Of a stretch of 64,000 bases of DNA, positions 26,993 through 37,003 are shown piece after piece. The notes under the pieces were generated by a model. It was given only the letters and a program-made list of their open reading frames with translations, was not told the DNA's origin and made no database searches. The number at the start of each line of letters is the position of its first letter. Position 1 is the stretch's first letter. The DNA comes from Pseudoalteromonas sp. S16_S37 (lineage in GTDB: Bacteria; Pseudomonadota; Gammaproteobacteria; Enterobacterales; Alteromonadaceae). Position numbers and translations under genes: made by a program. Location: positions 78,118 through 142,117 of the forward strand of contig NZ_JAAUWV010000006.1 in assembly GCF_014694405.1 (NCBI RefSeq). Reading direction: 5' to 3'.

Positions 26993-28417
26993 ATGAGTGC
27001 AAATCGTGAGCATTTTAGCTCTCGACTAGGTTTTATACTTGCCGCTGCCGGATCAGCGGTTGGTATAGGTAACTTGGTCGGTTTTCCTGTTTCAGCTACA
27101 AAAAATGGTGGTGGCGCTTTTTTAATAGTGTATGCCTTATTTGTTGCATTTATTTGTTTGCCAGTAATGATGGCGGAAATGGCAATGGGCAGAAAAGCGC
27201 AAAAAGACCCTTATGGTGCTTATAAGGCACTTTCTGGTGGTGATAAGCGTTGGTCTATTGCCGGTGCTTTAGCCGTCCTGACGCCATTTATGATAGCTGT
27301 ATTTTACATGGTTATCACCGTTTGGATCTTCGGTTATTTGGCACAAACGGCGATGGGTAATCTAGATGCATTGGCAAACCCAAGCCACTTTGGACAATTT
27401 ATAAATCAAAGCAGTGTCTTTTGGTACATGTTGTTGGTTGGTGTGATTGTTAACTTGATTTTAGTTGGTGGCGTAAAAGAAGGGATTGAGAAAGCTGCTA
27501 AGTTTTTAATGCCTTCGTTATTTGTGCTGCTGATTGGCTTAGTTGTGTATGTACTGACACTAGATAATGCAATGGCTGGGGTACGTTATTACATCGTTCC
27601 TGATTTTTCAAAAATGGACGCCAGCGTGCTTAACGGCGCGTTATCGCAAGCATTCTTTTCACTGTCTTTAGGGATGGGGATTTTAATGACCTATGCCTCT
27701 TATATTTCAAAGAATGACGATATTGTAGGTGGCGCAAAGATGGTGGCTATCACCGACTCTTTAGTGGCTTTTATCGCAGGTCTGATGGTTCTACCTGCAA
27801 TATTTAGCTTTAACCCTGCAACCAATACTGATGAGTTATCTGAGTCATCAGTGTCGATGATTTTTGAATTTTTACCAAAAATATTATTGGCGCTACAAAC
27901 GGATATCGGTTACGTAGGTGCATCTATCGTTGCATTTGTTTTCTTCTTACTGGTATTTTTTGCTGCAATCACCTCTTTGGTGTCAATCGTGGAAGTACCA
28001 ACGGCTGCATTGATGGAAGAAAAATGCATCAGTCGTAAAAAAGCACTCTTGATCTTAGCCGCTACAACAGGTTTGTTGACCGTGCTATGTACCATGTCAT
28101 TTGGTATGGTTGATTGGTTAACCAAGTTTGTTAGCTATGGTGGCGCAGACAAGAGTATGTTTGACCTGGTTTATGACGTATTCTACGACACTATCTTGCC
28201 GTTAAATGGTTTGATGGTTTGTTTATTCGTGATTTATCGCTGGAAAAAGTCAAACTTAAATGCAGAGCTAGAGCAAGGCTGTGAAAAATATAAAGGCAGC
28301 TTTGGTGAGAAGTACGTGAACTTTTCACTATCTACTTTTATCCCAGTGGTTTTATTGGTTATTTTTATCAATACCGTTGCAACTAAATTCTTTGCATTTA
28401 GTATATTTGGCTTCTAA
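26993..28417 (+). CDS. Sodium-dependent transporter, NSS/SNF family
   Basis: A 474-residue integral membrane protein with about 11-12 helices. The N-terminal SSRLGFILAAAGSAVGIGNL and the following FPVSATKNGGGAFL are the sodium- and substrate-binding first helix region of bacterial neurotransmitter:sodium symporters (LeuT, MhsT). Substrates in the family are mostly amino acids; none can be assigned here. The ATG is preceded by AAGG. It ends before a strong bidirectional terminator. Confidence 0.92.
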   Translation: MSANREHFSSRLGFILAAAGSAVGIGNLVGFPVSATKNGGGAFLIVYALFVAFICLPVMMAEMAMGRKAQKDPYGAYKALSGGDKRWSIAGALAVLTPFMIAVFYMVITVWIFGYLAQTAMGNLDALANPSHFGQFINQSSVFWYMLLVGVIVNLILVGGVKEGIEKAAKFLMPSLFVLLIGLVVYVLTLDNAMAGVRYYIVPDFSKMDASVLNGALSQAFFSLSLGMGILMTYASYISKNDDIVGGAKMVAITDSLVAFIAGLMVLPAIFSFNPATNTDELSESSVSMIFEFLPKILLALQTDIGYVGASIVAFVFFLLVFFAAITSLVSIVEVPTAALMEEKCISRKKALLILAATTGLLTVLCTMSFGMVDWLTKFVSYGGADKSMFDLVYDVFYDTILPLNGLMVCLFVIYRWKKSNLNAELEQGCEKYKGSFGEKYVNFSLSTFIPVVLLVIFINTVATKFFAFSIFGF

Positions 28418-28440
28418 GCAAAACTCAGCCAAATAACCAC

Positions 28441-28464
28441 AACGCCGAGCCTAGCCTCGGCGTT
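28441..28464. terminator. Bidirectional intrinsic terminator
   Basis: Stem AACGCCGAG / CTCGGCGTT with a six-base loop, between the convergent symporter and CPBP protease genes. A short T run follows on the + strand; it can serve both. Confidence 0.8.
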
Positions 28465-28467
28465 TTG

Positions 28468-29115
28468 CTAAAAAGTCATGCCAGAATCAAGGTATTGACC
28501 CATTCCTAAGGTAAATATCCATAATCCCCATAAGCTGTGTTCAAGCACACACACCATCAATGAACGGCTATGCGCATAGGTATACGAAAATAGTAGGCCG
28601 CCTGCAAATGACAATGCAATTGCTACCCAGTTATCGTAAACGCAATGGGCTAGCGCGAATACTGCTGCACTGAGTACGATTCTTGTACTTTTTTTAGGCA
28701 GTATACGTTTGTATCGATGGAAAAAATAACTCCTAAAAATAAGCTCTTGAGGCAACACCGAGAGTATCGGGTAGGCGATGAGTAAATACAGCCACTGTGT
28801 GGTGGAATTAAGGGGCAGTGCAAACCAATTTTCTTGATTAAATAAGCCATATAACATCGCTGAGAACAAAGCGCCGACGAAGAAGGTGGTGAATAGTCGA
28901 CGTTTAATTGTAGAGAACTGACCTAAGCTTGTGAGTCGAAAGCGTTTAAAATGGGGGTCGCTAAGTAGTAGGAAGCTGCATATGATCATCAAAGTAATTA
29001 ATGCAGGGAAAAGCCAGTTAGCGAGATGATCACGGAAAATGTAAGCCAAGGTTGGCAAACAAAAAAAGATTAAAAGTAGTTCACACCAGCGGTATTGACT
29101 TGCGTTCAAGGGCAT
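28468..29115 (-). CDS. CPBP family intramembrane metalloprotease
   Basis: A 215-residue polytopic membrane protein of the Abi/CAAX-protease family. The catalytic motif appears as PQELIFRSYFFHR (family EExxxR, here with Gln before the Glu) and the second-helix His motif as FALAHCVY. It has about six membrane helices. Members in bacteria act in membrane proteolysis or in bacteriocin immunity, but most are uncharacterised. The ATG has AAGAG directly upstream. Confidence 0.85.
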   Translation of the reverse strand: MPLNASQYRWCELLLIFFCLPTLAYIFRDHLANWLFPALITLMIICSFLLLSDPHFKRFRLTSLGQFSTIKRRLFTTFFVGALFSAMLYGLFNQENWFALPLNSTTQWLYLLIAYPILSVLPQELIFRSYFFHRYKRILPKKSTRIVLSAAVFALAHCVYDNWVAIALSFAGGLLFSYTYAHSRSLMVCVLEHSLWGLWIFTLGMGQYLDSGMTF

Positions 29116-29230
29116 GCTCTTTTTTAACTTAGTTTAAAAAAACTATAGCAGTAAAAATGCCCTTGAAAGTGACATTATTTAGACATTGTGGCTCTTTGAT
29201 GAACTTATTACGCTCTTTATCTAGCGCGAC

Positions 29231-29812
29231 TTAGTTGTCATCGGGAAGATACTTATAAATCCTTGCCATGGTTATTAAAATAGCCACGAAGGTTATTCCC
29301 ATTAAGCCAAATACTTTAAAATTCACCCAAGTATCTAGTGAAAAGTTGTACGCAACATACAAGTTAAGTGCTGAAATAAAAGCCAGTAAGATCATCCACA
29401 TAATATTAAGTTGCTCACATACTGATTTAGGTAACGGCACATCGAGTTCAGAGCTTTTACCTTGCTCTTTTTCATTAACTGATTTGAGCAGGCCTAACAA
29501 CGCCTTTTCTACCAGGTTCTTTTTAAAAAAGTAACGTGAGACCAACAAAGACAGTGACAATAGGGCATATATCACTGTCGCTTTCCACATAATAAAGTGC
29601 TCATCTTGGAATAAAATTGTCATTCCACCCAAAACTAGGGCGATGGCAAAAAATACCCAGTGCCTTGTTGCGATTTTGCCGCTGTGAAAATAATGATATG
29701 CAAGTTGAATAACTGAAGAGGCGATTAAAACGCCAGTAGCCCAATAGATATCTACAAATTTGTAAACCGCGAAAAATAAGATCAGAGGAAGGTATTCAAG
29801 CAATGTGGCCAT
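29231..29812 (-). CDS. yciB: Inner-membrane septation-related protein YciB
   Basis: A 193-residue YciB (IspZ/septation protein A) homologue with five to six membrane helices, including LEYLPLILFFAVYKFVDIYWATG and the C-terminal WVNFKVFGLMGITF. In enterobacteria YciB affects cell envelope integrity and division. I choose the ATG at 29812, three codons inside the open frame, because AGGTGA lies six bases upstream and relatives begin MxxLLEYLP. Confidence 0.92.
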   Translation of the reverse strand: MATLLEYLPLILFFAVYKFVDIYWATGVLIASSVIQLAYHYFHSGKIATRHWVFFAIALVLGGMTILFQDEHFIMWKATVIYALLSLSLLVSRYFFKKNLVEKALLGLLKSVNEKEQGKSSELDVPLPKSVCEQLNIMWMILLAFISALNLYVAYNFSLDTWVNFKVFGLMGITFVAILITMARIYKYLPDDN

Positions 29813-29967
29813 TAAGCTCACCTATTTAATTATAATGACTCGTTTTTACCAAGTTCCTTAGCGAAGTTCAAGATTGACATTGTGTTGCTAAGTCCTTAGC
29901 CTCAGCGGCTTTTATGTTTGTGCAGCGAGTTTTGCTGCATTATTAAGCAATCCAGAATGAGAGTAGT

Positions 29968-30240
29968 ATGAACAAATCTGAATTGATAACCACGATGTCA
30001 GCACACAGTGCGCTAACAAAGAAAGACTCACAAGCAGCACTAAATGCATTGTTAGCAGTAATAAAAAAACGTTTGGCTGAAGGAGATCAGATGCCGATTG
30101 CTGGATTAGGTACTTTTGCTTTGAGCTATCATCCAGCTAAAGCTGGGCGTAATCCAAAAACCGGAGAAACCATTATCATTGAAGGGGCAAATAAGGTGCA
30201 GTTTAAAGCCGCTAAGGCGCTCAAAGACGCCCTAGCGTAA
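29968..30240 (+). CDS. HU-family DNA-binding protein
   Basis: A 90-residue histone-like protein: N-terminal helices MNKSELITTMS and KKDSQAALNALLAVIKKRL, then the beta-arm with GLGTFALSYHPAKAGRNPKTGETI, which includes the conserved RNPKTG that inserts into DNA. HU proteins bend and compact DNA. It ends 6 bp from the end of the convergent trpA, with no clear terminator between. Confidence 0.95.
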   Translation: MNKSELITTMSAHSALTKKDSQAALNALLAVIKKRLAEGDQMPIAGLGTFALSYHPAKAGRNPKTGETIIIEGANKVQFKAAKALKDALA

Positions 30241-30246
30241 GTATGA

Positions 30247-31053
30247 TTAGCGCAGTGTTGCCGCTTTCATTGTGCTAACAAACTGTTTGAGTTCATTGAG
30301 CATCGTACTTGGACTATCCAAGTGCTGCTCAATAATTTTAACAACAGCAGAGCCACTGATAGCGCCAGCTGCTCCAGAGTCTAATGCTGCTTTAACGTGC
30401 TCGGGTGTGGATATACCAAAGCCAAGCAGTGCTGGTGCTGCGTGATACTCTTTAAGTTTGGTGATCATCGAGTCAGCGGGCATTTGCGCACTTGTTTCTG
30501 TGCCTGTTACGCCGGCTCTAGAGAGTAAATAAGTGTAGCCACGACCGTAGCTTGCACATTCCCTCAGCGTGTCATCACTAGCATTAGGCGTGGCGATAAA
30601 AATAGGTTCGATACCAACATTTTGCGCTGCGCGACGAAACAGTTTTGATTCATGTAAAGGCACGTCTGCAACCAAGATAGAGTCGACACCAGCTTCTTTG
30701 GCTTGCTGATAAAACGTCTCAATGCCTTTGGCAAAAATAAGGTTAGAGTACAGTAACAAGCCGATTGGAATGTCATTATTGTACTGGCGTACCTGTTTAA
30801 TAATATCAAAGCAATCTTGTGTATTGATATGTTGCTCAAGCGCGCGGATATTCGCAGCTTGGATAACTGGGCCATCAGCAATGGGATCTGAGAAAGGAAT
30901 ACCTAGCTCTAAGGCATCTGCACCGCCGTCTATCAAGCTTTTAATGATATCTAAGCTTAACGCTTTGTTAGGATCGCCAATAGTGACAAATGGTACAAAC
31001 GCCCCTTGATCTTGCTCAGCCAAGGCATTAAATGTTTGGGCATAGCGGCTCAT
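30247..31053 (-). CDS. trpA: Tryptophan synthase alpha subunit
   Basis: A 268-residue TIM-barrel enzyme that cleaves indole-3-glycerol phosphate to indole and glyceraldehyde 3-phosphate. Catalytic Glu in [18 protein letters not shown], the Asp in LVADVPL, and [10 protein letters not shown] of the phosphate site are present. Last gene of the trp operon; its ATG overlaps the trpB stop (TAATG), which couples the two subunits of the synthase. Confidence 0.97.
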   Translation of the reverse strand: MSRYAQTFNALAEQDQGAFVPFVTIGDPNKALSLDIIKSLIDGGADALELGIPFSDPIADGPVIQAANIRALEQHINTQDCFDIIKQVRQYNNDIPIGLLLYSNLIFAKGIETFYQQAKEAGVDSILVADVPLHESKLFRRAAQNVGIEPIFIATPNASDDTLRECASYGRGYTYLLSRAGVTGTETSAQMPADSMITKLKEYHAAPALLGFGISTPEHVKAALDSGAAGAISGSAVVKIIEQHLDSPSTMLNELKQFVSTMKAATLR

Positions 31054-32237
31054 TAAAGTTCTCCTCGCTCATTTAAAACTTGATGTACATGGGTTAAGTC
31101 CTTATCGCCACGGCCACTTAGATTGACCACAATAATGGTGTCTTCATTTTGTTGCTCAGCATATTTGAGCGCATATGCAAGGGCATGACTTGACTCAAGT
31201 GCAGGAATAATGCCTTCGTTTTTAGCCAAAGATTGAAACGCGTTCAAGGCCTCAGTATCTGTTATAGCTACATATTGCGCACGACCACTTTCGTGTAAAA
31301 ACGCGTGTTGTGGCCCAACAGCAGGGTAATCCAGACCTGCAGACACCGAATAAGACTCTTCAATTTGCCCGTCACTATTTTGCATGATGTAGGTATAAGC
31401 GCCGTGCAGTATGCCTTTACTGCCTTTACAAAGTGCCGCACCATGCTCTTGCGTATCCAAGCCTTTACCAGCAGGCTCAATGCCAACAAGCTTAACACTT
31501 GGCTCATCGATAAAATCACTAAACATACCAATGGCATTTGAACCGCCACCAACACAGGCCATAACCACATCGGGTAAGCGACCTTCAGCTTCTAATACTT
31601 GCTGTTTTGCCTCTTCGCCAATCATTTTTTGGAATTCACGTACAACCGTTGGGAATGGGTGAGGGCCAGCGGCAGTGCCTAGTAGATAGTGGGCAGTTTT
31701 ATAATTCGCTGACCAATCGCGCATTGCCTCGTTTACCGCATCTTTTAGTGTGCCAGAACCTGCTGTGACAGGTATAACTTCGGCGCCCATCAAACGCATT
31801 CTAAACACATTGGGTTGTTGGCGCTCAACGTCTTTTGCACCCATATAAACACGACACTTTAAACCCAATAAAGCGCAAGCTAATGCTGTGGCAACACCAT
31901 GCTGACCAGCGCCGGTCTCTGCAATGACCTCGTTCTTACCCATGCGCTTTGTTAGTAACGCTTGTCCCAAAACTTGGTTAGTTTTATGCGCACCACCATG
32001 GAGCAAGTCTTCACGTTTTAGATATAGCTTTACCTTGGGGTTTTTTACTAAGTTACGCGTTAAAGTTAAAGGCGTTGGACGACCCGCGTATTCGTTTAGT
32101 AGCTTTTGAAACTCCTGTAAAAACTCAGGGTCTTTTTGCGCTTTATTAAACTCTTGCTCAAGTTGTTTGAGCGCAGGGACCAGTAACTCAGGGACAAACA
32201 TGCCCCCAAAGTCACCAAAATATGCTGCGTTGTTCAT
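31053..32237 (-). CDS. trpB: Tryptophan synthase beta subunit
   Basis: A 394-residue PLP enzyme that condenses indole with serine. The PLP lysine lies in HGGAHKTNQ, the phosphate loop in GGGSNAIG, and the start [17 protein letters not shown] is typical. I set the start at 32237, not at the longer open-frame start, because GAGGTG lies just upstream and residues before it do not match the family. Confidence 0.97.
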   Translation of the reverse strand: MNNAAYFGDFGGMFVPELLVPALKQLEQEFNKAQKDPEFLQEFQKLLNEYAGRPTPLTLTRNLVKNPKVKLYLKREDLLHGGAHKTNQVLGQALLTKRMGKNEVIAETGAGQHGVATALACALLGLKCRVYMGAKDVERQQPNVFRMRLMGAEVIPVTAGSGTLKDAVNEAMRDWSANYKTAHYLLGTAAGPHPFPTVVREFQKMIGEEAKQQVLEAEGRLPDVVMACVGGGSNAIGMFSDFIDEPSVKLVGIEPAGKGLDTQEHGAALCKGSKGILHGAYTYIMQNSDGQIEESYSVSAGLDYPAVGPQHAFLHESGRAQYVAITDTEALNAFQSLAKNEGIIPALESSHALAYALKYAEQQNEDTIIVVNLSGRGDKDLTHVHQVLNERGEL

Positions 32238-32244
32238 TTCCACC

Positions 32245-33612
32245 TCAATAATTTCTAATGTTTGTAAAAGCGTGCTGAATTTTGTCATGACACTTTTTAC
32301 CGGGGCTAAGTTCAACCCCTGAATTTAAATCTAACCCTTGAGCACCCAGCTGTGCGGCGGCTGCGACGTTATCTGGATTAAGCCCACCTGCAAGCATAAA
32401 GTTATTGGCAACTTGCTCAGACAATAATTGCCAATCAAATGACTGACCCGTACCACCGAAGCCAGCGTCGGTTTTGGTATCGTATAGGTGTTTATCAACC
32501 CCTTTGACTGGATTGGGCAGCGTATCGCTGACGCCCTGTGCTTTCCAGATCTGGCAGTTAACAGGCAGTCTATTTCTTAGGCTTGCTATATAATCTTCAT
32601 TTTCTTGGCCGTGTAATTGTACTGCGGTTAGCTTTAGCGTTTGCGCATATTCTGCCACTTGTTCTTCATCGGCGTTGACAAATACCCCAACATAACTAAG
32701 CGGTGCACTATCGACAATGGCTTTGGCGCAGTCTAAATCGACATAACGCTGTGATTTAGGATAAAAAATTAACCCGCCATAGAGGGCGCCAGCTTCGTAA
32801 GCCGCTTGTGCATCTTGGCAGCGGGTAAGCCCGCATACTTTGTTTTCGCCCAGAATAAGCTTACGACAAGCTGTATCCAAGTTTTGCTCAGCCATAAGCG
32901 AACTGCCCACCAAAAAGCCACTGCATAACGGCGCGAGTCGTTTTACATCCTGATGGGTGTAAATACCTGATTCAGAAATGACCACTTTATCATTGGGAAT
33001 TAACGTGCGAAGTCGCTCGGTTGTGGCCAAGTCAGTACTTAAATCTCTGAGATTACGGTTATTAATACCGATAATTTGTGCATTTAGTTTAAGAGCTCGC
33101 TCAACCTCGGGCTCGTTACTTACCTCAGTTAACACGGCCATGTTTAAAGATTTTGCAACGTCTGCTAAAGCAAGGTATTGCTGATCATCAAGGACAGATA
33201 GCATAAGCAAAATGGCATCACCACCGTTTAGGCGAGCCAAGTAAACTTGGTATTCATCAATAAAAAAGTCTTTACAGATCAGCGGTTGTTCTACTTTTTG
33301 TCGCACATAACTTAAGTAGTCAAAACTACCTTGAAAGTACTTCTCGTCAGTCAGAACGCTGATACAACTGGCATAGCGTTTGTATACACTGGTGATCTCA
33401 TCTAGATCAAAATGTGCTCTGATCAACCCTTTAGACGGAGAGGCCTTTTTACATTCTAAAATAAATTGCGTGCCGGGTTTTGCCAGCGCACCATAAAAGT
33501 CACGGGTTGTAGGTTGCACTTTATCTTTGAACGACGCCAGTGGAAAACTTGCTTTGCGTTTTTGTAGTTCTATTTGTTTATCGGCGACAATTTTGTCGAG
33601 CACATTAGCCAT
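32245..33612 (-). CDS. trpCF: Bifunctional indole-3-glycerol-phosphate synthase / phosphoribosylanthranilate isomerase
   Basis: A 455-residue fusion: residues 1-255 are TrpC ([13 protein letters not shown]; the catalytic Lys of [20 protein letters not shown]) and 256-455 are TrpF ([31 protein letters not shown]). It carries out two consecutive steps, from phosphoribosylanthranilate to indoleglycerol phosphate. The same fusion exists in E. coli and many gammaproteobacteria. Overlaps trpD by 8 bp. Confidence 0.96.
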   Translation of the reverse strand: MANVLDKIVADKQIELQKRKASFPLASFKDKVQPTTRDFYGALAKPGTQFILECKKASPSKGLIRAHFDLDEITSVYKRYASCISVLTDEKYFQGSFDYLSYVRQKVEQPLICKDFFIDEYQVYLARLNGGDAILLMLSVLDDQQYLALADVAKSLNMAVLTEVSNEPEVERALKLNAQIIGINNRNLRDLSTDLATTERLRTLIPNDKVVISESGIYTHQDVKRLAPLCSGFLVGSSLMAEQNLDTACRKLILGENKVCGLTRCQDAQAAYEAGALYGGLIFYPKSQRYVDLDCAKAIVDSAPLSYVGVFVNADEEQVAEYAQTLKLTAVQLHGQENEDYIASLRNRLPVNCQIWKAQGVSDTLPNPVKGVDKHLYDTKTDAGFGGTGQSFDWQLLSEQVANNFMLAGGLNPDNVAAAAQLGAQGLDLNSGVELSPGKKCHDKIQHAFTNIRNY

Positions 33613-34612
33613 GATTACTTACCTCTACGATCTGTGCTAGTTTTTCATAGGCAATGCCTGAACTAAGCAGTTCCAGTACGTGCTGCGTGGCAGCTTTAAA
33701 GCTATCTGCTTTTTGTTCCATCACCAGTAATGCTGCAACATTCGCTGCTATTGCAGCGTTGTGAGCTGCATTGCCTTGGCCTTTTAAAATATCAATACTG
33801 GCTTGTGCATTATACTCTGGCGTATCTCCGGCTATGTCGGCAAGCGAATAGTTTTCAAGACCAAAGTCTTGCGCGCTGAGCGTGTAGTGTGTCAGCTTGC
33901 CATGGTTAAGCTCAGTCACTAAGGTTTCACCATGTAAGGCAATTTCGTCGGTGCCTGCACCATGTACCACCATTGCGCGTTCAGTACCTAGCGCTTTTAA
34001 TGTTTCTGCCATTGGTGTGCATAGCTGTGGATCATATACGCCCAGCAGTTGTGTTTGGGGGGCTGCAGGGTTTGCAAGTGGACCTAGAATATTAAAAATA
34101 GTGCGTGTTTTTAAAGTGGTTCTAACTGGCATGGCATGTTTCGTACCTTGGTGATAATTAGGCGCAAATAAAAACGTAAAACCAGTTTGAGCTAAACACC
34201 GGCTGGCTGCATCGCTGCTCATATTTAGGTTGATGCCAAGTGCCGCCAGTAAATCGGCCGAACCCGATTTACTTGATACACTGCGGTTGCCATGTTTAAC
34301 CACATTCAGACCGCAAGCGGCACCCACAATTGCCGCAGTGGTACTGACGTTAATGGTATTGGCACCATCTCCTCCTGTGCCACAGCTATCAACACAGCGC
34401 AAACCTTGTGTGTTAAAGGGCTGTGCATTGCTGCGCATTGCATTGGCTGCTCCGGCAATCTCTTGCGCCGTTTCACCTTTGATTTTCAGGGCAACTAACA
34501 CAGCTGTTAGTTCAATGTCGTTAAGCTGCCCACGCATAATGTCGTTAAATAGGGCGCTGCTTTGTGCAAAATCGAGCGACTGCTGTGCGAGTAAAGAATT
34601 GATACTATCCAT
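33605..34612 (-). CDS. trpD: Anthranilate phosphoribosyltransferase
   Basis: A 335-residue enzyme that adds phosphoribose to anthranilate. The PRPP loop CGTGGDGANTINVSTTAA and the following KHGNRSVSSKSGSADLL are present in full. It is a stand-alone trpD, not fused to trpG as in E. coli. The ATG has GGAG upstream; trpG ends 8 bp before it. Confidence 0.96.
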   Translation of the reverse strand: MDSINSLLAQQSLDFAQSSALFNDIMRGQLNDIELTAVLVALKIKGETAQEIAGAANAMRSNAQPFNTQGLRCVDSCGTGGDGANTINVSTTAAIVGAACGLNVVKHGNRSVSSKSGSADLLAALGINLNMSSDAASRCLAQTGFTFLFAPNYHQGTKHAMPVRTTLKTRTIFNILGPLANPAAPQTQLLGVYDPQLCTPMAETLKALGTERAMVVHGAGTDEIALHGETLVTELNHGKLTHYTLSAQDFGLENYSLADIAGDTPEYNAQASIDILKGQGNAAHNAAIAANVAALLVMEQKADSFKAATQHVLELLSSGIAYEKLAQIVEVSNHG

Positions 34613-34620
34613 GGTAACTC

Positions 34621-35211
34621 CTAACGCGTTAAGTAGTTGATGCTTTGCTGCAATAGGCGAGCACCATCCGGGGTTAAAATTGATTCAGGGTGAAACTGAT
34701 AGCCCAATACTCGATCTTCGTGATGATAGATTGCCATAGGTATATCTTGGTATCGAGCAATCACTTTGAGAGACTCAGGCACCTTGGTTGCCATTAAAGA
34801 GTGGTAACGTGCAACGGGAATCTGCTTGCCAAGTCCTGCAAATACGGGGTGCTCGTCAACCTCAATGATAGATGCTTTACCATGGACGGTTTCTCCAGCG
34901 TGGCCAATGGTACCGCCGTAACTTTGGGTGAGTGCTTGTTGCCCTAAGCAAATACCTAGCATTGGGAACTTACCCTTGCAAAGCTCAATAAGCTCTAATA
35001 AGCAGCCCGCTTGAGCCGGGTTTCCAGGACCAGGAGAGAGTACTAGTATCACCGTTTGTTGCTCTTGTATCATTTTTTCAAAAATGCGCTGTGCACTAAG
35101 ATGGTTGCGATATACCACCATATCTAAACCCAATAGCGTTAACTCATCGACCAAGTTGTAGCTAAAAGAGTCAAAATTATCTAAAAAGTAGACTTTTGCT
35201 TGAGCTGTCAT
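34621..35211 (-). CDS. trpG: Anthranilate synthase glutamine amidotransferase component
   Basis: A 196-residue class I glutamine amidotransferase that supplies ammonia to TrpE. The nucleophile Cys lies in GICLGQQAL, the triad His-x-Glu in QFHPES, and the N-terminus FLDNFDSFSYN is typical. The ATG at 35211 overlaps the trpE stop (TGATG), so the two subunits are translationally coupled. Confidence 0.96.
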   Translation of the reverse strand: MTAQAKVYFLDNFDSFSYNLVDELTLLGLDMVVYRNHLSAQRIFEKMIQEQQTVILVLSPGPGNPAQAGCLLELIELCKGKFPMLGICLGQQALTQSYGGTIGHAGETVHGKASIIEVDEHPVFAGLGKQIPVARYHSLMATKVPESLKVIARYQDIPMAIYHHEDRVLGYQFHPESILTPDGARLLQQSINYLTR

Positions 35212-36782
35212 CACTTGGCTCCTTGATAGGTCGATTGCACTGCTTTTATTACAGCTTGCGCTTTTGCACGAGTTTCATCGGCTTCAGCTTGTGGTACTGA
35301 GTCATACACTACACCAGCGCCTGCTTGCACAAAGGCTGTGCCATCTTTAACAAAAGCTGAGCGAATAACGATGCATGAGTCCATTGCGCCATCACCAGTA
35401 AGGTAACCAACAGCGCCACCATAACTGCCGCGTCGTTGCTTTTCTACTTGGCGAACAAGTTGCGCTGCTTTTACCTTAGGTGCGCCGACTAAAGTGCCCA
35501 TATTCATACATGCTTGGTAAGCGTGTAGGGCGTCTAAATCAGGCTTTAATTGACCCACAACGCGTGAAACTAAGTGCATCACTTGCGAATAGCGGTCAAC
35601 TTTTAACAACTCTTTAGCATGGCGTGTACCCGCTACACTGATACGTGCAATGTCATTTCGCGCAAGGTCTACCAACATAAGGTGTTCAGCACGTTCTTTT
35701 TGGTCGTTTCTAAGCTCTAACTCAATACGGCTGTCTAAGTCAGGATTGATTCTGCCATCGGCAAACTTGCCACGTGGGCGAGTGCCTGCAATGGGGTATA
35801 TTTCCACCTGATTGCTTTGCGTGCAGTACTTTAATGCCGACTCAGGAGATGCGCCAAATAGCACAAAGTCTTGGTCTTGCATGTAAAACATGTATGGACT
35901 TGGGTTTTGTTGTTTGAGTTGCTGATAAGCTGCTAGCGGTTGTGCACAAGGTAATGAGAAAGTGCGCGAAGGCACTACCTGGAAAATATCACCATCAATA
36001 ATATTTTGTTTCAGTGCTGAGACTTGCTGACAAAAAGTTGCGTCATCGATATTTACTTGCACATCAGCGTTGCCTTGATTTGGCGCCGCCAAATAGGGCG
36101 TGAGTTCATCGCAGCGGGCATTGAGTTGCTCTAATTGCTTACCCACTTCAAAGCAATTTGCATGTACGTCAGGGCCGTTAAATACGTTACCAATTAGCTC
36201 TGTGGTTTGCGCTTGGTGGTCAATTAGCACTAATGTTTCAGCAAGATAAAACACATAGTCAGGGCAGGTGTTATTGCCATTAGGCACCTCTTCTAAGCGC
36301 TCAAAGTTGGCCACCATGTCATAAGCAAATACGCCACCTAAAAACACCGAGAAGGGCGTATCTGAGTTACGCTTTATACTTTTAATGCATGTACGCAGGG
36401 CGCTAAAAGCATTATCCGCTTTGAGTTTACTAAATTCATCAAGCTCTTCATCAACACTTTGATAAGTGAGTGTTAATGTATCGTCTTCAAGTTTTGTATG
36501 ACAACTTTGCACTTGAGATTGTAAAAAGCTAAGCAGTTGCTGGCCGTTATTCGACAACGCTTTGATGGTAACGTTTTTGCCTACACATTCAATACGCAGC
36601 GCCGCATCGGCTAAAATAATGCTTTTTACATTGTCTTTTGAGTCTATTTCAGCAGACTCAAGCAATAGTGAGTTGTTTTTTCCTAGTGCCGCATACAATG
36701 ACAAGGGACTACTAATATAATCACGTCGTTGCCGTATGCTGGTCACTTCACCTGGTGTGGTTGTTATGTGACTAAAAATCAA
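35211..36782 (-). CDS. trpE: Anthranilate synthase component I
   Basis: A 523-residue chorismate-using enzyme, first step of tryptophan synthesis. The N-terminal LLLESAEIDSKDN is the tryptophan feedback site (LLES), and the C-terminal catalytic part has GASPESALKY, PIAGTRPRG, HLMLVDLARND and GSYGGAVGY. The only plausible start is a TTG at 36782, because a stop lies two codons upstream; a GAGG is very close to it (one base away), so initiation may be weak or occur a codon later. It is first in the operon, 25 bp after the second attenuator. Confidence 0.95.
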   Translation of the reverse strand: MIFSHITTTPGEVTSIRQRRDYISSPLSLYAALGKNNSLLLESAEIDSKDNVKSIILADAALRIECVGKNVTIKALSNNGQQLLSFLQSQVQSCHTKLEDDTLTLTYQSVDEELDEFSKLKADNAFSALRTCIKSIKRNSDTPFSVFLGGVFAYDMVANFERLEEVPNGNNTCPDYVFYLAETLVLIDHQAQTTELIGNVFNGPDVHANCFEVGKQLEQLNARCDELTPYLAAPNQGNADVQVNIDDATFCQQVSALKQNIIDGDIFQVVPSRTFSLPCAQPLAAYQQLKQQNPSPYMFYMQDQDFVLFGASPESALKYCTQSNQVEIYPIAGTRPRGKFADGRINPDLDSRIELELRNDQKERAEHLMLVDLARNDIARISVAGTRHAKELLKVDRYSQVMHLVSRVVGQLKPDLDALHAYQACMNMGTLVGAPKVKAAQLVRQVEKQRRGSYGGAVGYLTGDGAMDSCIVIRSAFVKDGTAFVQAGAGVVYDSVPQAEADETRAKAQAVIKAVQSTYQGAK

Positions 36783-36806
36783 ACCTCATTCCCCTATAAA
36801 ATAAAA

Positions 36807-36873
36807 AACCCCACAAGCTGTTTAGGCTTAGCGGGGTTGTTAATTAGTTACAACAATGCCGTCCCGCTAAGCC
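36807..36873 (-). promoter_or_regulatory. trp attenuator B: mutually exclusive antiterminator and terminator
   Basis: Terminator: AACCCC (36838-36833) pairs with GGGGTT (36812-36807), helped by AAGC/GCTT inside, and is followed by TTTTTTATTTT. Antiterminator: GGCTTAGCGGG (36873-36863), overlapping the end of leader peptide B, can pair perfectly over 11 bases with CCCGCTAAGCC (36835-36825), the 5' arm of the terminator. This is the classic trp arrangement: ribosome stalling at Trp codons frees the antiterminator and lets trpE be transcribed. Confidence 0.9.
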
Positions 36874-36917
36874 AGGCACCACCACCAAGAAGAAATTGTA
36901 GATACATTGTTGAACAT
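36867..36917 (-). CDS. trpL: trp leader peptide B
   Basis: A 16-residue reading frame, MFNNVSTISSWWWCLA, with three consecutive Trp codons and the ribosome site AGGA seven bases before the ATG. Its stop lies inside the antiterminator arm of attenuator B. The peptide itself is expected to have no function; its translation reports charged tRNA-Trp. It is the leader nearer to trpE. Confidence 0.93.
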   Translation of the reverse strand: MFNNVSTISSWWWCLA

Positions 36918-36945
36918 TAATTTTTCCTAAAATTTAGATATAAAA

Positions 36946-36969
36946 AAACCCGCTTAAATAAGCGGGTTT
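36946..36969 (-). terminator. trp attenuator A terminator
   Basis: An 11-base inverted repeat AAACCCGCTTA / TAAGCGGGTTT followed on the minus strand by a run of seven T. The upstream segment GCGGGT (37001-36996), just after leader peptide A, can pair with ACCCGC of its 5' arm, giving a shorter antiterminator. It stands between leader peptides A and B, so it would end transcription before leader B is made. Confidence 0.85.
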
Positions 36970-37003
36970 GAAATTTCGTTAAGACACAACGAATCACCCG
37001 CAA

